DNA of 21,291 bases from JBLNCE01 sp050260415 (GTDB taxonomy: Bacteria; Bacillota; UBA4882; JAAYXC01), in contig JBLNCE010000006.1 of the NCBI GenBank assembly GCA_050260415.1, forward strand, positions 1 to 21,291. The letters are read 5' to 3'. How positions within the stretch are numbered: the first letter of the stretch is position 1; every line of letters starts with the position of its first letter. This document shows, piece by piece, positions 1-7,388 of the stretch. Both the position numbers and the translations under genes were made by a program. Under the pieces are notes generated by a model that had not been told where the DNA came from, did no database searches, and saw only the letters and a program-made list of their open reading frames with translations.

Positions 1-1111
1 ATGCCGGAGGTTGCTGAACTGCGCGCGACCCTGACGGAACTCTCGAGCCGGATGGGCAAGATCAGGGAGTATCTTTGACCTGGATACCAAGGCCGCCCGC
101 CTGCGCCAGCTGGAGGAGGAAAGCGGACGCGCCGATTTGTGGTCGGATCCCGAGGCGGCCCAGCGCGTCCTGCAAGAACTGAACCGCCTCAAGGCGCAGG
201 TCGACAAGATCGAACGCCTGGCCCGCGCCGTCGGCGAGGCGCGCGACCTCCTCGCCTTGGCTGTGGAGGAAGGGGATCAGGCGGTCGCGGATGAGGTGGC
301 GGCGGGAATGCCCGCTTTGGTAAAAAGCGTGGACGAACTGGAACTCGCCACCCTGTTGAACGGGGAGTATGACCGGAGCAATGCCTATCTCATCATTCAC
401 CCGGGCGCCGGCGGGACCGAGTCGCAGGACTGGGCCAACATGCTGTATCGCATGTACAATCGCTGGGCCGAGCGGCGCGGCTACGAAGTGGAGTTGATCG
501 ACCTCCTGCCCGGGGATGAGGCGGGAATCAAGAGCGCGACCTTGCTGATCAAGGCCGATCTGGCCTACGGTTATCTCAAAGGTGAGAAGGGCGTCCACCG
601 GCTGGTCCGGATCTCTCCCTTTGACGCCAACGCGCGGCGGCACACCTCCTTTGCCTCGGTGGATATCGTGCCGGAGGTGACCGAGGAAGCCGAGGTGGAG
701 ATCAGACCCGAGGATCTAAAGGTCGACACGTACCGCTCGGGCGGGGCCGGCGGCCAGTACGTCAACAAAACCGAGTCCGCCATCCGCATTACACACCTGC
801 CCACGGGGATCATCGTGGCTTGCCAGAACGAGCGCTCCCAGATCCAGAACCGGGCCAAGGCCATGATGCTGCTCAAGGCGAAGCTGGCCGACCATTACCG
901 CCGGGAGCAGGAAAAGAAAATGGCGGAATTGCAGGGGGAATACACGGACATTGCCTGGGGCAACCAAATCCGCTCCTACGTCTTCTGCCCGTACACGATG
1001 GTCAAGGACCACCGCACCGAGGCCGAGACCGGCAACGTGCAGGCGGTCATGGACGGGGAGCTGGATCTCTTCATCGAGGCCTACCTGAGGTGGCCGGGAA
1101 AGAAGAACTAG
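1..1111 (+). CDS. prfB: Peptide chain release factor 2 (RF2), expressed by +1 programmed frameshift
   Basis: RF2 recognises UGA and UAA stop codons and triggers peptide release on the ribosome. The gene must be read as 1-75 joined to 77-1111. The first frame runs 25 codons from ATG at 1 to an in-frame TGA at 76-78. Skipping T76 continues in the +1 frame and gives 369 residues, close to the 365 of E. coli. The recoding signal is intact: Shine-Dalgarno-like AGGGAG at 64-69, a 3-nt spacer, then CTT-TGA-C. The RF2 codon-reading tripeptide SPF is at about residues 205-207 and the catalytic GGQ at about 250-252, the same positions as in E. coli RF2. By family knowledge, low RF2 favours frameshifting, so synthesis is autoregulated. 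ATG at position 1 is the likely true start, because the pre-stop segment length matches the family exactly; the upstream promoter lies outside the window. Confidence 0.97.
64..79 (+). promoter_or_regulatory. prfB: prfB +1 frameshift (recoding) site
   Basis: An internal Shine-Dalgarno-like AGGGAG (64-69) sits 3 nt before the slippery CTT codon (73-75), followed by TGA and a C (76-79). This is the conserved RF2 autoregulatory site; the usual purine stretch AGGGGG appears here as AGGGAG. Confidence 0.95.
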
Positions 1112-1122
1112 CGCGAATCATG

Positions 1123-1154
1123 GGGAGCCGGGAGGCTCCCTTCATTGTTCTATT
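1123..1154 (+). terminator. Probable intrinsic terminator after prfB
   Basis: A perfect 7-bp stem, GGGAGCC (1123-1129) with GGCTCCC (1134-1140), closes a GGGA tetraloop. A T-rich but interrupted tail follows (TTCATTGTTCTATT). It lies 11 nt after the prfB stop and would separate prfB from the moxR operon. The broken T-tract lowers confidence. Confidence 0.6.
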
Positions 1155-1263
1155 GGGAAAAGGCCTCCCTAGCAACCACGTGGAGATCAAAGCCCCGGAA
1201 CAAAACTTCGGCTTCCTTCGTTCTTATTCCTCTAGAGGCAGCTATTGGGGGAGGCAACTCAAG

Positions 1264-2253
1264 ATGAACCAGGACATCGCCAACATTACCGCGCAGATCG
1301 CGTCCGTGAGCGAGATCGTCGGCCGTATCCGCGAACAGATGCGCCGCGTGCTCGTGGGCCAGGACAGCCTGGTCGACGGGCTTCTGGTCGGGCTCTTGGC
1401 CAACGGGCATATCCTCCTCGAAGGGGTCCCCGGCTTGGCCAAGACCTTGTCCGTACGCACTCTGGCGGCGGCCATCGACGCGGAATTCCAGCGTATCCAA
1501 TTCACGCCGGATCTCCTGCCGGCCGATCTCGTCGGCACCCTGATCTACCGGCCTCAGGACGGCGGCTTTGTCACGAAGAAAGGGCCTATTTTCAGCAATA
1601 TCGTCCTGGCGGACGAGATCAACCGCGCCCCGGCCAAGGTACAGAGCGCATTGCTCGAAGCCATGGAGGAGCGGCAGGTGACGATCGGCGAGGAGAGTCA
1701 CCCCCTGCCGGAGCTCTTCATGGTTCTGGCGACACAGAATCCCATCGAGCAGCAGGGGACCTACCCTCTACCCGAAGCCCAACTCGACCGGTTTCTGCTC
1801 AAGCTCAAGGTTGGTTATCCAACCTACGAGGAAGAGCTCATGATCGTGGACCGCATGGCGCAGACGAGCCGCAAATGGTCGATCCAGAGCGTCATCTCGC
1901 CAGTGGAGATCGTCAAGATCCGAGCGGTGGTCGATAGCATCTACATCGATCCCAAATTAAAGGACTATATCGTCCGCCTTGTCATGGCAACCCGGGATCC
2001 CGGCGCGTACGGGCTTGACCTGAAACAGTACATCGAATACGGAGCCTCGCCGCGCGCCACCATCAGTCTGGCCCTGGCGGCCAAAGCCCATGCCTTCCTC
2101 CAGGGGAGGGCATACGTGGTCCCGCACGATATCAAATCCATCGGCATGGAGGTCCTGCGCCATAGGGTGATCATCACCTACGAGGCGGAAGCGGAGGAGA
2201 TCGGCGCCGAGGATGTCATCCAGCGGATCTTCGATGAGATCGAAGTGCCGTGA
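1264..2253 (+). CDS. moxR: MoxR-family AAA+ ATPase
   Basis: MoxR ATPases are cytoplasmic AAA+ chaperone-like proteins that usually act with vWA-domain partners, as encoded directly downstream. The 329-residue product has Walker A GVPGLAKT at about 54-61, Walker B VLADEINR at about 114-121, sensor-1 ATQNP at about 156-160, the family segment EAQLDRF at about 171-177, and a GASPRA sensor-2 region near the C-terminal lid. The reading frame stays open far upstream into prfB. ATG 1264 is chosen because GGGGAGG (1247-1253) lies 10 nt before it and the family-like N-terminus begins there. It is the first gene of an operon running to 10147. I saw no convincing promoter between 1155 and 1246. The substrate is not inferable from sequence. 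Confidence 0.93.
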   Translation: MNQDIANITAQIASVSEIVGRIREQMRRVLVGQDSLVDGLLVGLLANGHILLEGVPGLAKTLSVRTLAAAIDAEFQRIQFTPDLLPADLVGTLIYRPQDGGFVTKKGPIFSNIVLADEINRAPAKVQSALLEAMEERQVTIGEESHPLPELFMVLATQNPIEQQGTYPLPEAQLDRFLLKLKVGYPTYEEELMIVDRMAQTSRKWSIQSVISPVEIVKIRAVVDSIYIDPKLKDYIVRLVMATRDPGAYGLDLKQYIEYGASPRATISLALAAKAHAFLQGRAYVVPHDIKSIGMEVLRHRVIITYEAEAEEIGAEDVIQRIFDEIEVP

Positions 2254-2268
2254 GGAGTGGAGGAGAAC

Positions 2269-2356
2269 GGGTGAAGGGGTGAAGGGGTGAACGGGTGAAC
2301 GGGTGAACGGGTGAACGGGTGAACGGGTGAACGGGTGAACGGGTGAACGGGTGAAA
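2269..2356 (+). repeat. 8-bp tandem repeat, 11 units (GGGTGAAC consensus)
   Basis: Eleven head-to-tail 8-bp units fill 2269-2356. The first two read GGGTGAAG, the next eight are identical GGGTGAAC (2285-2348), and the last is GGGTGAAA. The array lies in the moxR to DUF58 gap, starting 15 nt after the moxR stop. The 8-bp period is not a multiple of three, which argues against coding. Each unit supplies a GGG tract with 5-nt loops, which fits the G-quadruplex pattern in the mRNA-sense strand. Confidence 0.97.
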
Positions 2357-2367
2357 GCTCGAAGTCC

Positions 2368-2412
2368 CCTTTTGCCTCTTGCCTCTTGCCTTTTCTGCCT
2401 CTTGCCCCTCCC
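2368..2412 (+). repeat. Degenerate pyrimidine-rich repeat (TTGCCTC heptamers)
   Basis: TTGCCTC occurs at 2372-2378 and 2379-2385, with variants TTGCCTT at 2386, TGCCTC at 2396 and TTGCCCC at 2402. The tract is strongly pyrimidine-biased, whereas the GGGTGAAC array just upstream is purine-biased on the same strand. It lies in the leader of the DUF58 gene; no function is assigned. Confidence 0.8.
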
Positions 2413-2474
2413 TCCCCGTGACTTGGGACTGGGGACCGGGAACTTAAGAATTGAAAGGCAGGACTTGCCTCAGG

Positions 2475-3356
2475 ATGCTGGATCCGGAAATACTGCGAAA
2501 GGTCAAGAACATACAGATCAAGACCGACCGGCTCATCAATGAGGTCCTGGCGGGTAACTACGCCAGCGCCTTTAAGGGCGTCGGCATGGAATTCGAGGAG
2601 ATACGGGAATATTTTCCAGGGGATGACATCCGGGACATCGACTGGAACGTCACCGCGCGCACCGGCAGGCCGCATATCAAGAAGTTCGTCGAGGAAAGGG
2701 AATTGACGGTCATGCTCCTCGTGGACCTGAGCGGCTCCCAGCAATTCGGCACGACAGGCGCGCTCAAGGCCGAATTGGCGGCGGAGGCGGCCGCGCTCCT
2801 GGCTTTTCTAGCGATCGCCAACAACGATCGGGTGGGCTTGGTTATCTTCAGCGATCGGATCGAAAAGTTCATCCCGCCGCAGAAGGGACGCCGGCACGTG
2901 CTCCGCCTGGTTAGAGAGATCCTGACTTACCGCCCGGAAGGGCGCGGAACCAAGATCCAATCCGCCTTGGACTTTCTGAACAAGGTGACGATACACGGAT
3001 CGGTGGCCTTCCTCGTCTCGGATTTTATCGACGAAGGCTACGCGCGGCAATTGCGCATCAGCGCGCGACGGCACGACCTCGTCGCGGTGACGATCCATGA
3101 CCGGCGCGAACACGAGCTGCCGTCCGTAGGCTTGCTGAGACTGATGGACGCGGAATCGGGCAACGAGATTACGGTGGACACCGCCGATGCAGCCGTGCGG
3201 GCGCGTTTCAGCCGCCTGGCCGAGGAACGGTGCGCGCGGCGGGACCACCTGCTCTTGACGAGCGGCGTCGAGGCGCTTCATCTGACCACGGGTGAACCTT
3301 ACCTCAACGCTTTTCGCAAGTTCTTTGCCGCGCGGGAACGCAGGCAGGGAGCTTGA
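2475..3356 (+). CDS. DUF58 domain protein (vWA-like), partner of MoxR
   Basis: This 293-residue protein has the DUF58 hallmarks. A segment ending FPGDDIRDIDWN (about 47-58) is followed by the basic stretch around RTGRPHIKKF and then a vWA-like core with a DLSGS metal-site motif at about 84-88. DUF58 proteins are almost always encoded next to MoxR ATPases and are thought to be their partners, but the biochemical role is not established. No signal peptide or TM segment is apparent, so it is probably cytoplasmic or peripheral. A TTG 8 codons upstream (2451) is in frame. ATG 2475 is preferred because the family-like LDPEILRKV begins there, with AGGA about 11 nt before it, so the ribosome site is not strong. 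A repeat-filled 221-bp gap separates it from moxR. Confidence 0.9.
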   Translation: MLDPEILRKVKNIQIKTDRLINEVLAGNYASAFKGVGMEFEEIREYFPGDDIRDIDWNVTARTGRPHIKKFVEERELTVMLLVDLSGSQQFGTTGALKAELAAEAAALLAFLAIANNDRVGLVIFSDRIEKFIPPQKGRRHVLRLVREILTYRPEGRGTKIQSALDFLNKVTIHGSVAFLVSDFIDEGYARQLRISARRHDLVAVTIHDRREHELPSVGLLRLMDAESGNEITVDTADAAVRARFSRLAEERCARRDHLLLTSGVEALHLTTGEPYLNAFRKFFAARERRQGA

Positions 3357-3438
3357 ACCGGAGAAAGGTCCAGATGGGTTCCTCACAACGCTTCTAGAGT
3401 ATCTTGATTAACCGCGCGTTGCCGGGGGGCTTGGTTGC

Positions 3439-4521
3439 ATGGCGTTTGTGAAAACAAAGAAAACGCTTCTGATCCTTGGCGCGGCCTTGCTTGGCTTGCT
3501 CGCCTTGAGCAGCCTGCCGTTTCTCGCCGGCTGGTGGCGGTTGGAGAAGCTGAACCTGCCGCCGGGCGAGGATATCGCGGTCAAAGCCGAGGTCGGTTTG
3601 GACAAAGAGAAACCGGTCCACATCGGCGATCCGATCCGGTACAGCGTCGTGGTCCACGCGCGGTCGCCGTGGCGAATCGAACGTCCTGTCTTGCCGGAAC
3701 CGCAAGCGGGAGGGCTCGCGTTCGAGCTGAAGCCGCTGGGTACCGGCGGCAGGCAGCGCATCTGGGGCGGGATCAGACAGCAATTCGATTACGAACTCCG
3801 TTTCTTCGACGTTGGCCGATTTACCGTGGGGAGCGCTTCCGTTTCTTGCCGGCCTAAGAACGGCAACGCCAAGGTCCTCAAGACCAACACGATCGTGGTC
3901 ACGGTCCGGAGTCTGCTGCCCGAGGACGCGCAAGCCCAGCCCGAACTCAAGGATGTCAAGCCCCCCGTGGCTCTTCCGGTCAATTATGCAGGTATCGCCG
4001 CCGGGATCATCGCCCTTGCGGGCCTGGTCTTTGCCTTGTGCTGGCTCTATCGCCTCTGGCGACGAGCGCGGGCCACAAACGCGACCGATGCCAAACAGGA
4101 CGCCGTCATCGAGCCAGCGCACGTGATCGCCTACCGCGAACTCGACGCGCTGCGCGCCTCATCATGCTGGGATGAAGCGGATATGGAGACTTTCTTCGTG
4201 CGCCTCTCCGGTTGTGTGCGCGCCTATTTCCAGAACCGTTTCGGCATCAAGGCGCCCGAGTCGACCACCGAGGAGTTGCTGCCGGTCGTCTCTTCACACC
4301 CCTTGGTCAAGCCGGAAGCGCGTCCGTTGCTCGCCGAGTTGTCCGGCCTCTGGGACCTGGTAAAATTCGGGCGCCACGTGCCGCCGAGAGAGATCATGGC
4401 CAGTGCGTGGCAGAGCGCATACCGTGTGGTCGAACTTACGCAAGCGGAAGAGGAACCGTCCTCCACCGGCGCGGAAGGTGAGCCGTCCGCCGCCGAGGCG
4501 GTAGGGGAGGTGGCTTCGTGA
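3439..4521 (+). CDS. Two-TM protein with Ig-like and DUF4381-like regions, Bat operon
   Basis: The 360-residue protein has an N-terminal hydrophobic segment (about 9-31), a beta-rich extracytoplasmic region of about 40-160 resembling BatD/oxygen-tolerance Ig-like domains, a second TM segment (about 183-205) followed by the basic WRRARA, and a helical cytoplasmic tail (about 225-335). That tail recalls DUF4381 and the BatD C-terminus. The last 25 residues are low-complexity Glu/Ala/Ser. Proteins of this design commonly sit between the DUF58 and first vWA genes of Bat operons, and I infer a membrane scaffold role. The start at ATG 3439 follows a GGGGGG run at 3424-3429. The stop overlaps the next start by 4 bp (GTGA), so it is translationally coupled to batA. 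The domain name is by resemblance only. Confidence 0.75.
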   Translation: MAFVKTKKTLLILGAALLGLLALSSLPFLAGWWRLEKLNLPPGEDIAVKAEVGLDKEKPVHIGDPIRYSVVVHARSPWRIERPVLPEPQAGGLAFELKPLGTGGRQRIWGGIRQQFDYELRFFDVGRFTVGSASVSCRPKNGNAKVLKTNTIVVTVRSLLPEDAQAQPELKDVKPPVALPVNYAGIAAGIIALAGLVFALCWLYRLWRRARATNATDAKQDAVIEPAHVIAYRELDALRASSCWDEADMETFFVRLSGCVRAYFQNRFGIKAPESTTEELLPVVSSHPLVKPEARPLLAELSGLWDLVKFGRHVPPREIMASAWQSAYRVVELTQAEEEPSSTGAEGEPSAAEAVGEVAS

Positions 4522-5516
4522 GCCTGCGCGATCCGTGGTACCTCCTGCTCCTCTTGCTCCTGCCCCTTCTGGTCTGGTACCTGCGGGCACGTCCGGAACG
4601 CCGCGGGTTGTCCTTTCCGGCGGCGGCCGCCATGGGCAACAGCTTAGGTCCGACTTTGCGAAACCGTCTATACCCCCTTCTTCCGGCTCTGCGTTTATTG
4701 GCCATAGCCTTGGCGATCGTCGCGCTGGCCCGCCCCCAACAGGGCTTGCAGAGGGTCCATACACAGCAAAAAGGCGTGGATATCATTCTGACGGTTGACG
4801 TCTCCACCAGCATGCTGGCCGAGGATTTTACCATCAACGGGCGGCGCCAAAACCGGTTGGATGTGGTCAAGGTGGTGGTCGGCGACTTCATCGACCAGCG
4901 TCCGCAGGATCGCCTGGGCATGGTGATCTTTGGCCGCCACCCATATACGCTGGCGCCGCTGACATGGGACCACGATTGGCTCCAGAACCGCCTGGGCGAC
5001 GTGCGGGCGGGGATGGTGGAGGACGGAACGGGGATCGGCGCGGCCTTGAGCACGGCTCTGAACCGTCTGAAAGAATCGAAGGCCAAGTCGAAGATCGTCA
5101 TCCTGCTGACGGACGGGGTCAATAACATCAACACCATCGCCCCGACTACGGCCGCGCAGGCCGCCAAAGCCTTGAAGGTCAAGGTCTATACCATCGGGGC
5201 GGGCAGTAGCGGGCGCGTGCCGTACCCATTCCAGGATCAATTCGGCCGCACCACCTACCGTGACGTTCAGATCGACCTTGACGAGGAATTGCTGAAAGAG
5301 ATCGCCGCCATAACAGGCGGGCGCTACTTTCGGGCCACGGATACGGATTCGCTGCGGGAGATCTACGCGCTCATCAATCGGCTGGAAAAGACCGAGATCG
5401 AGACGCCGCAATACTTACAATACGTCGATCTTTACCCGTTCCTTCTCCTGCCCGCGATCTTCCTGTTCCTCGGAGAAATCGTTCTCCGCAACACATTGCT
5501 GAGGAGATTGCCATGA
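4518..5516 (+). CDS. batA: BatA-like vWA-domain membrane protein
   Basis: This 332-residue protein is of the aerotolerance (Bat) vWA type. It has an N-terminal hydrophobic helix (about 7-22), a second TM segment (about 56-71) ending ALARPQQ, a vWA domain from about 87, and a C-terminal TM segment (about 308-327). The metal-ion-dependent adhesion site is intact: DVSTS at 94-98, Thr in GTGIG at about 170-174, and Asp in LLTDG at about 197-201. The vWA domain should face the periplasm or cell exterior and bind protein partners. The GTG start at 4518 overlaps the previous stop (GTGA), and the 3' end overlaps batB (ATGA), so the three genes are coupled. BatA and BatB are told apart mainly by gene order. 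Confidence 0.9.
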   Translation: MSLRDPWYLLLLLLLPLLVWYLRARPERRGLSFPAAAAMGNSLGPTLRNRLYPLLPALRLLAIALAIVALARPQQGLQRVHTQQKGVDIILTVDVSTSMLAEDFTINGRRQNRLDVVKVVVGDFIDQRPQDRLGMVIFGRHPYTLAPLTWDHDWLQNRLGDVRAGMVEDGTGIGAALSTALNRLKESKAKSKIVILLTDGVNNINTIAPTTAAQAAKALKVKVYTIGAGSSGRVPYPFQDQFGRTTYRDVQIDLDEELLKEIAAITGGRYFRATDTDSLREIYALINRLEKTEIETPQYLQYVDLYPFLLLPAIFLFLGEIVLRNTLLRRLP

Positions 5517-6559
5517 GCTTGGCCCACCCCCCCTTCCTGTTGCTCTTGGCCGTTCCTGTCGGATTGGCGATATTATTCCGGTGGTTTGGCCGCCGCTACG
5601 CCAGGGACCTCGCCCGGTTCGCCGAGACGGGTTTGCAGCCGCGCCTGGTCTGTCTGGAAACGGTCCGGCGCGAACGCCGCTGGCAAGTCGGCCTCAACCT
5701 CGCGGCCGCGTTCGCGCTGGTCCTTGCGGCGCTGGGACCCCAATGGGGCCGCCAGTGGCGCGAGATGAATCAGGAAGGCGCGGCGGTCATCTTTGCCTTG
5801 GACACGTCCCGGAGTATGCTGGCCAACGATTTCGCGCCCAGCCGCCTGGAACGCGCCAAGATGGCCATTGCCGAGATCCTTCCGCGCCTGCGGGGTGACC
5901 GCGTAGGCCTCGTCCTCTTTGCCGGTTCAAGTTTTTTGCAGGTGCCGCCCACCTCGGACTACGCGGCCTTCGGCATGGCGCTCGAGGCCGTCGGCGTCAA
6001 CAGTATACCGCGCGGGGGCACCGCGATCGGGCAAGCCATCGCGACCGCGGCCGACTCATTTAGGCAAGACGGCAGCGCGAGCAAAGTTCTCTTCGTTATC
6101 TCCGACGGCGAGAACCACGAGGGCGATCCGGTTTCCCAGGCCAAGAAAGCCGCCGGGGAAGGAATTACCATCTGCGCCATCGGGGTCGGCAGCGAAGCGG
6201 GTGAATTGATCCCCATCAAGGACGAGAGCGGCAACCTTTCATATCTCAAGGACGACACGGGACAGGTCGTTAAGTCCAGCTTGAACCAGGATATTTTGAA
6301 GGAGATCGCCCGGGTGACCGGCGGAGGCTATATCCGCGCCACCAATCTCTCCTTCGGACTCGAGGATCTTTACCGCCAAACCTTGCGGGGCATGCAGAAG
6401 ACCCGCTACGCTTCGAAATGGCGCGAACAGCGCCTCGATCGCTATCAGGCCCCGCTTCTGCTGGCAATAATCCTGCTGGCCGCGGAGATGCTTGTAGGAC
6501 GCGTGGGTAACCTACGACGTGGCAAAGGGAATGCCTGTTCTCATACGAAGCCGGTCTAG
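5513..6559 (+). CDS. batB: BatB-like vWA-domain membrane protein
   Basis: This 348-residue protein is a second vWA of the same architecture as BatA: N-terminal TM (about 8-23), a second TM (about 61-76) followed by GPQWGRQW, a vWA core starting about residue 90, and a TM near 320-337. MIDAS residues are present: DTSRS at 97-101, Thr170 in RGGTAIG, and Asp in VISDGEN (about 195-201). Paired vWA proteins are typical of Bat operons and may heterodimerise, which is inference. ATG 5513 overlaps the batA stop by 4 bp. A 40-bp AT-rich gap follows before batC, the only break in tight spacing from 4518 onward. Confidence 0.9.
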   Translation: MSLAHPPFLLLLAVPVGLAILFRWFGRRYARDLARFAETGLQPRLVCLETVRRERRWQVGLNLAAAFALVLAALGPQWGRQWREMNQEGAAVIFALDTSRSMLANDFAPSRLERAKMAIAEILPRLRGDRVGLVLFAGSSFLQVPPTSDYAAFGMALEAVGVNSIPRGGTAIGQAIATAADSFRQDGSASKVLFVISDGENHEGDPVSQAKKAAGEGITICAIGVGSEAGELIPIKDESGNLSYLKDDTGQVVKSSLNQDILKEIARVTGGGYIRATNLSFGLEDLYRQTLRGMQKTRYASKWREQRLDRYQAPLLLAIILLAAEMLVGRVGNLRRGKGNACSHTKPV

Positions 6560-6599
6560 AAGGATGTTATAAATAAACTTCTGCGTAGATTGCGGGTGA

Positions 6600-7376
6600 G
6601 TGTCTTTGCGCGATAGCTTAACGAACAATTCGCCGCGTGCGGCCTGCCTGGCGGTCCTGTTCCTATCCTTGGCGGGACTGGGGTTCGTCGGCGCGCACGG
6701 CCGCATGGAACAGGGCAACCGCGCTTACCGGGAGCGTCAGTATGAGCGGGCAGGCGAGATCTATAGCAATCTGGCCGTCGACCTGCCCAACTCGCCCCAT
6801 GTCCAGCATAACCTGGGACTAGCCTATTACGGGGGCCGGAAATGGCATGAGGCCGGCGCGGCCTTTCGTAAGGGGCTCGAGCGGGCCGCCGGCGGGAAGC
6901 GGATCGAGGGAAGCCTGGCCTATAACCTCGGGGTGACCCACTATCGCCAGGCGATGGCCGGCGAGGTGCCAGCGGCGGAACGCAAGGCGCTGCTCCAAGC
7001 CAGTCTTGATGCTTTCAAGCGCGCCATCCTGGCCGACAGCCGCGACATGGATGCCAAGTATGACTACGAACTGGTCAAGCGTCTGCTGAAGCAGTTGGAG
7101 GATGAGGATGGAGCCGGCGACAAGGAGGACGATGCCGGGGAGCAAGGCCAGGACGGGGATAAGGACAATAAGCGGGCCAAGGACGATGGGAACGGGCAAG
7201 AGCAGGAACCCGGAGAGGGCCGGCAGGATCAGGACAAAAGAACAGGCCCCCAGGAGCAGCGGGATGGCGAGGTAACGCCGGCCCAGGCGGAGGCCATTCT
7301 CGAGCAGGCGGAGGGCTTGGAGCGTTTCGCCGTGCTCGCACCCCAGGAAGACCAGCCTGTCGCCAAAGATTGGTAG
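6600..7376 (+). CDS. batC: BatC-like TPR protein with acidic C-terminal region
   Basis: This 258-residue protein begins with a signal or anchor segment (about 14-33). TPR repeats follow at about 35-95 (GNRAYRERQYERAGEIY, then NLGLAYYGGRKWHEAGAAF) and about 105-145. A highly charged, low-complexity linker rich in Asp, Glu, Lys, Gln and Gly spans about 167-222. The C-terminal motif TPAQAEAILEQAEGLE (about 226-241) is typical of BatC/BatE-type TPR proteins. It probably acts as a periplasmic scaffold in the Bat assembly. The GTG start at 6600 is supported by the position of the hydrophobic segment, but its ribosome site (GGGTGA, immediately upstream) is too close to be convincing; TTG 6606 is an alternative. 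Confidence 0.85.
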   Translation: MSLRDSLTNNSPRAACLAVLFLSLAGLGFVGAHGRMEQGNRAYRERQYERAGEIYSNLAVDLPNSPHVQHNLGLAYYGGRKWHEAGAAFRKGLERAAGGKRIEGSLAYNLGVTHYRQAMAGEVPAAERKALLQASLDAFKRAILADSRDMDAKYDYELVKRLLKQLEDEDGAGDKEDDAGEQGQDGDKDNKRAKDDGNGQEQEPGEGRQDQDKRTGPQEQRDGEVTPAQAEAILEQAEGLERFAVLAPQEDQPVAKDW

Positions 7377-7388
7377 GTGGGTCTGTTG

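Noticed and set aside
820..1263. Upstream extension of the moxR reading frame into prfB
   Set aside because: The translated stretch is an out-of-frame copy of prfB and has no family similarity. ATG 1264 has a clear ribosome site and begins the MoxR-like sequence.
2178..2744. Minus-strand ORF with a repetitive HPFTRSPV protein
   Set aside because: The repeat arises from the 8-bp DNA array, and the rest is antisense to moxR and the DUF58 gene.
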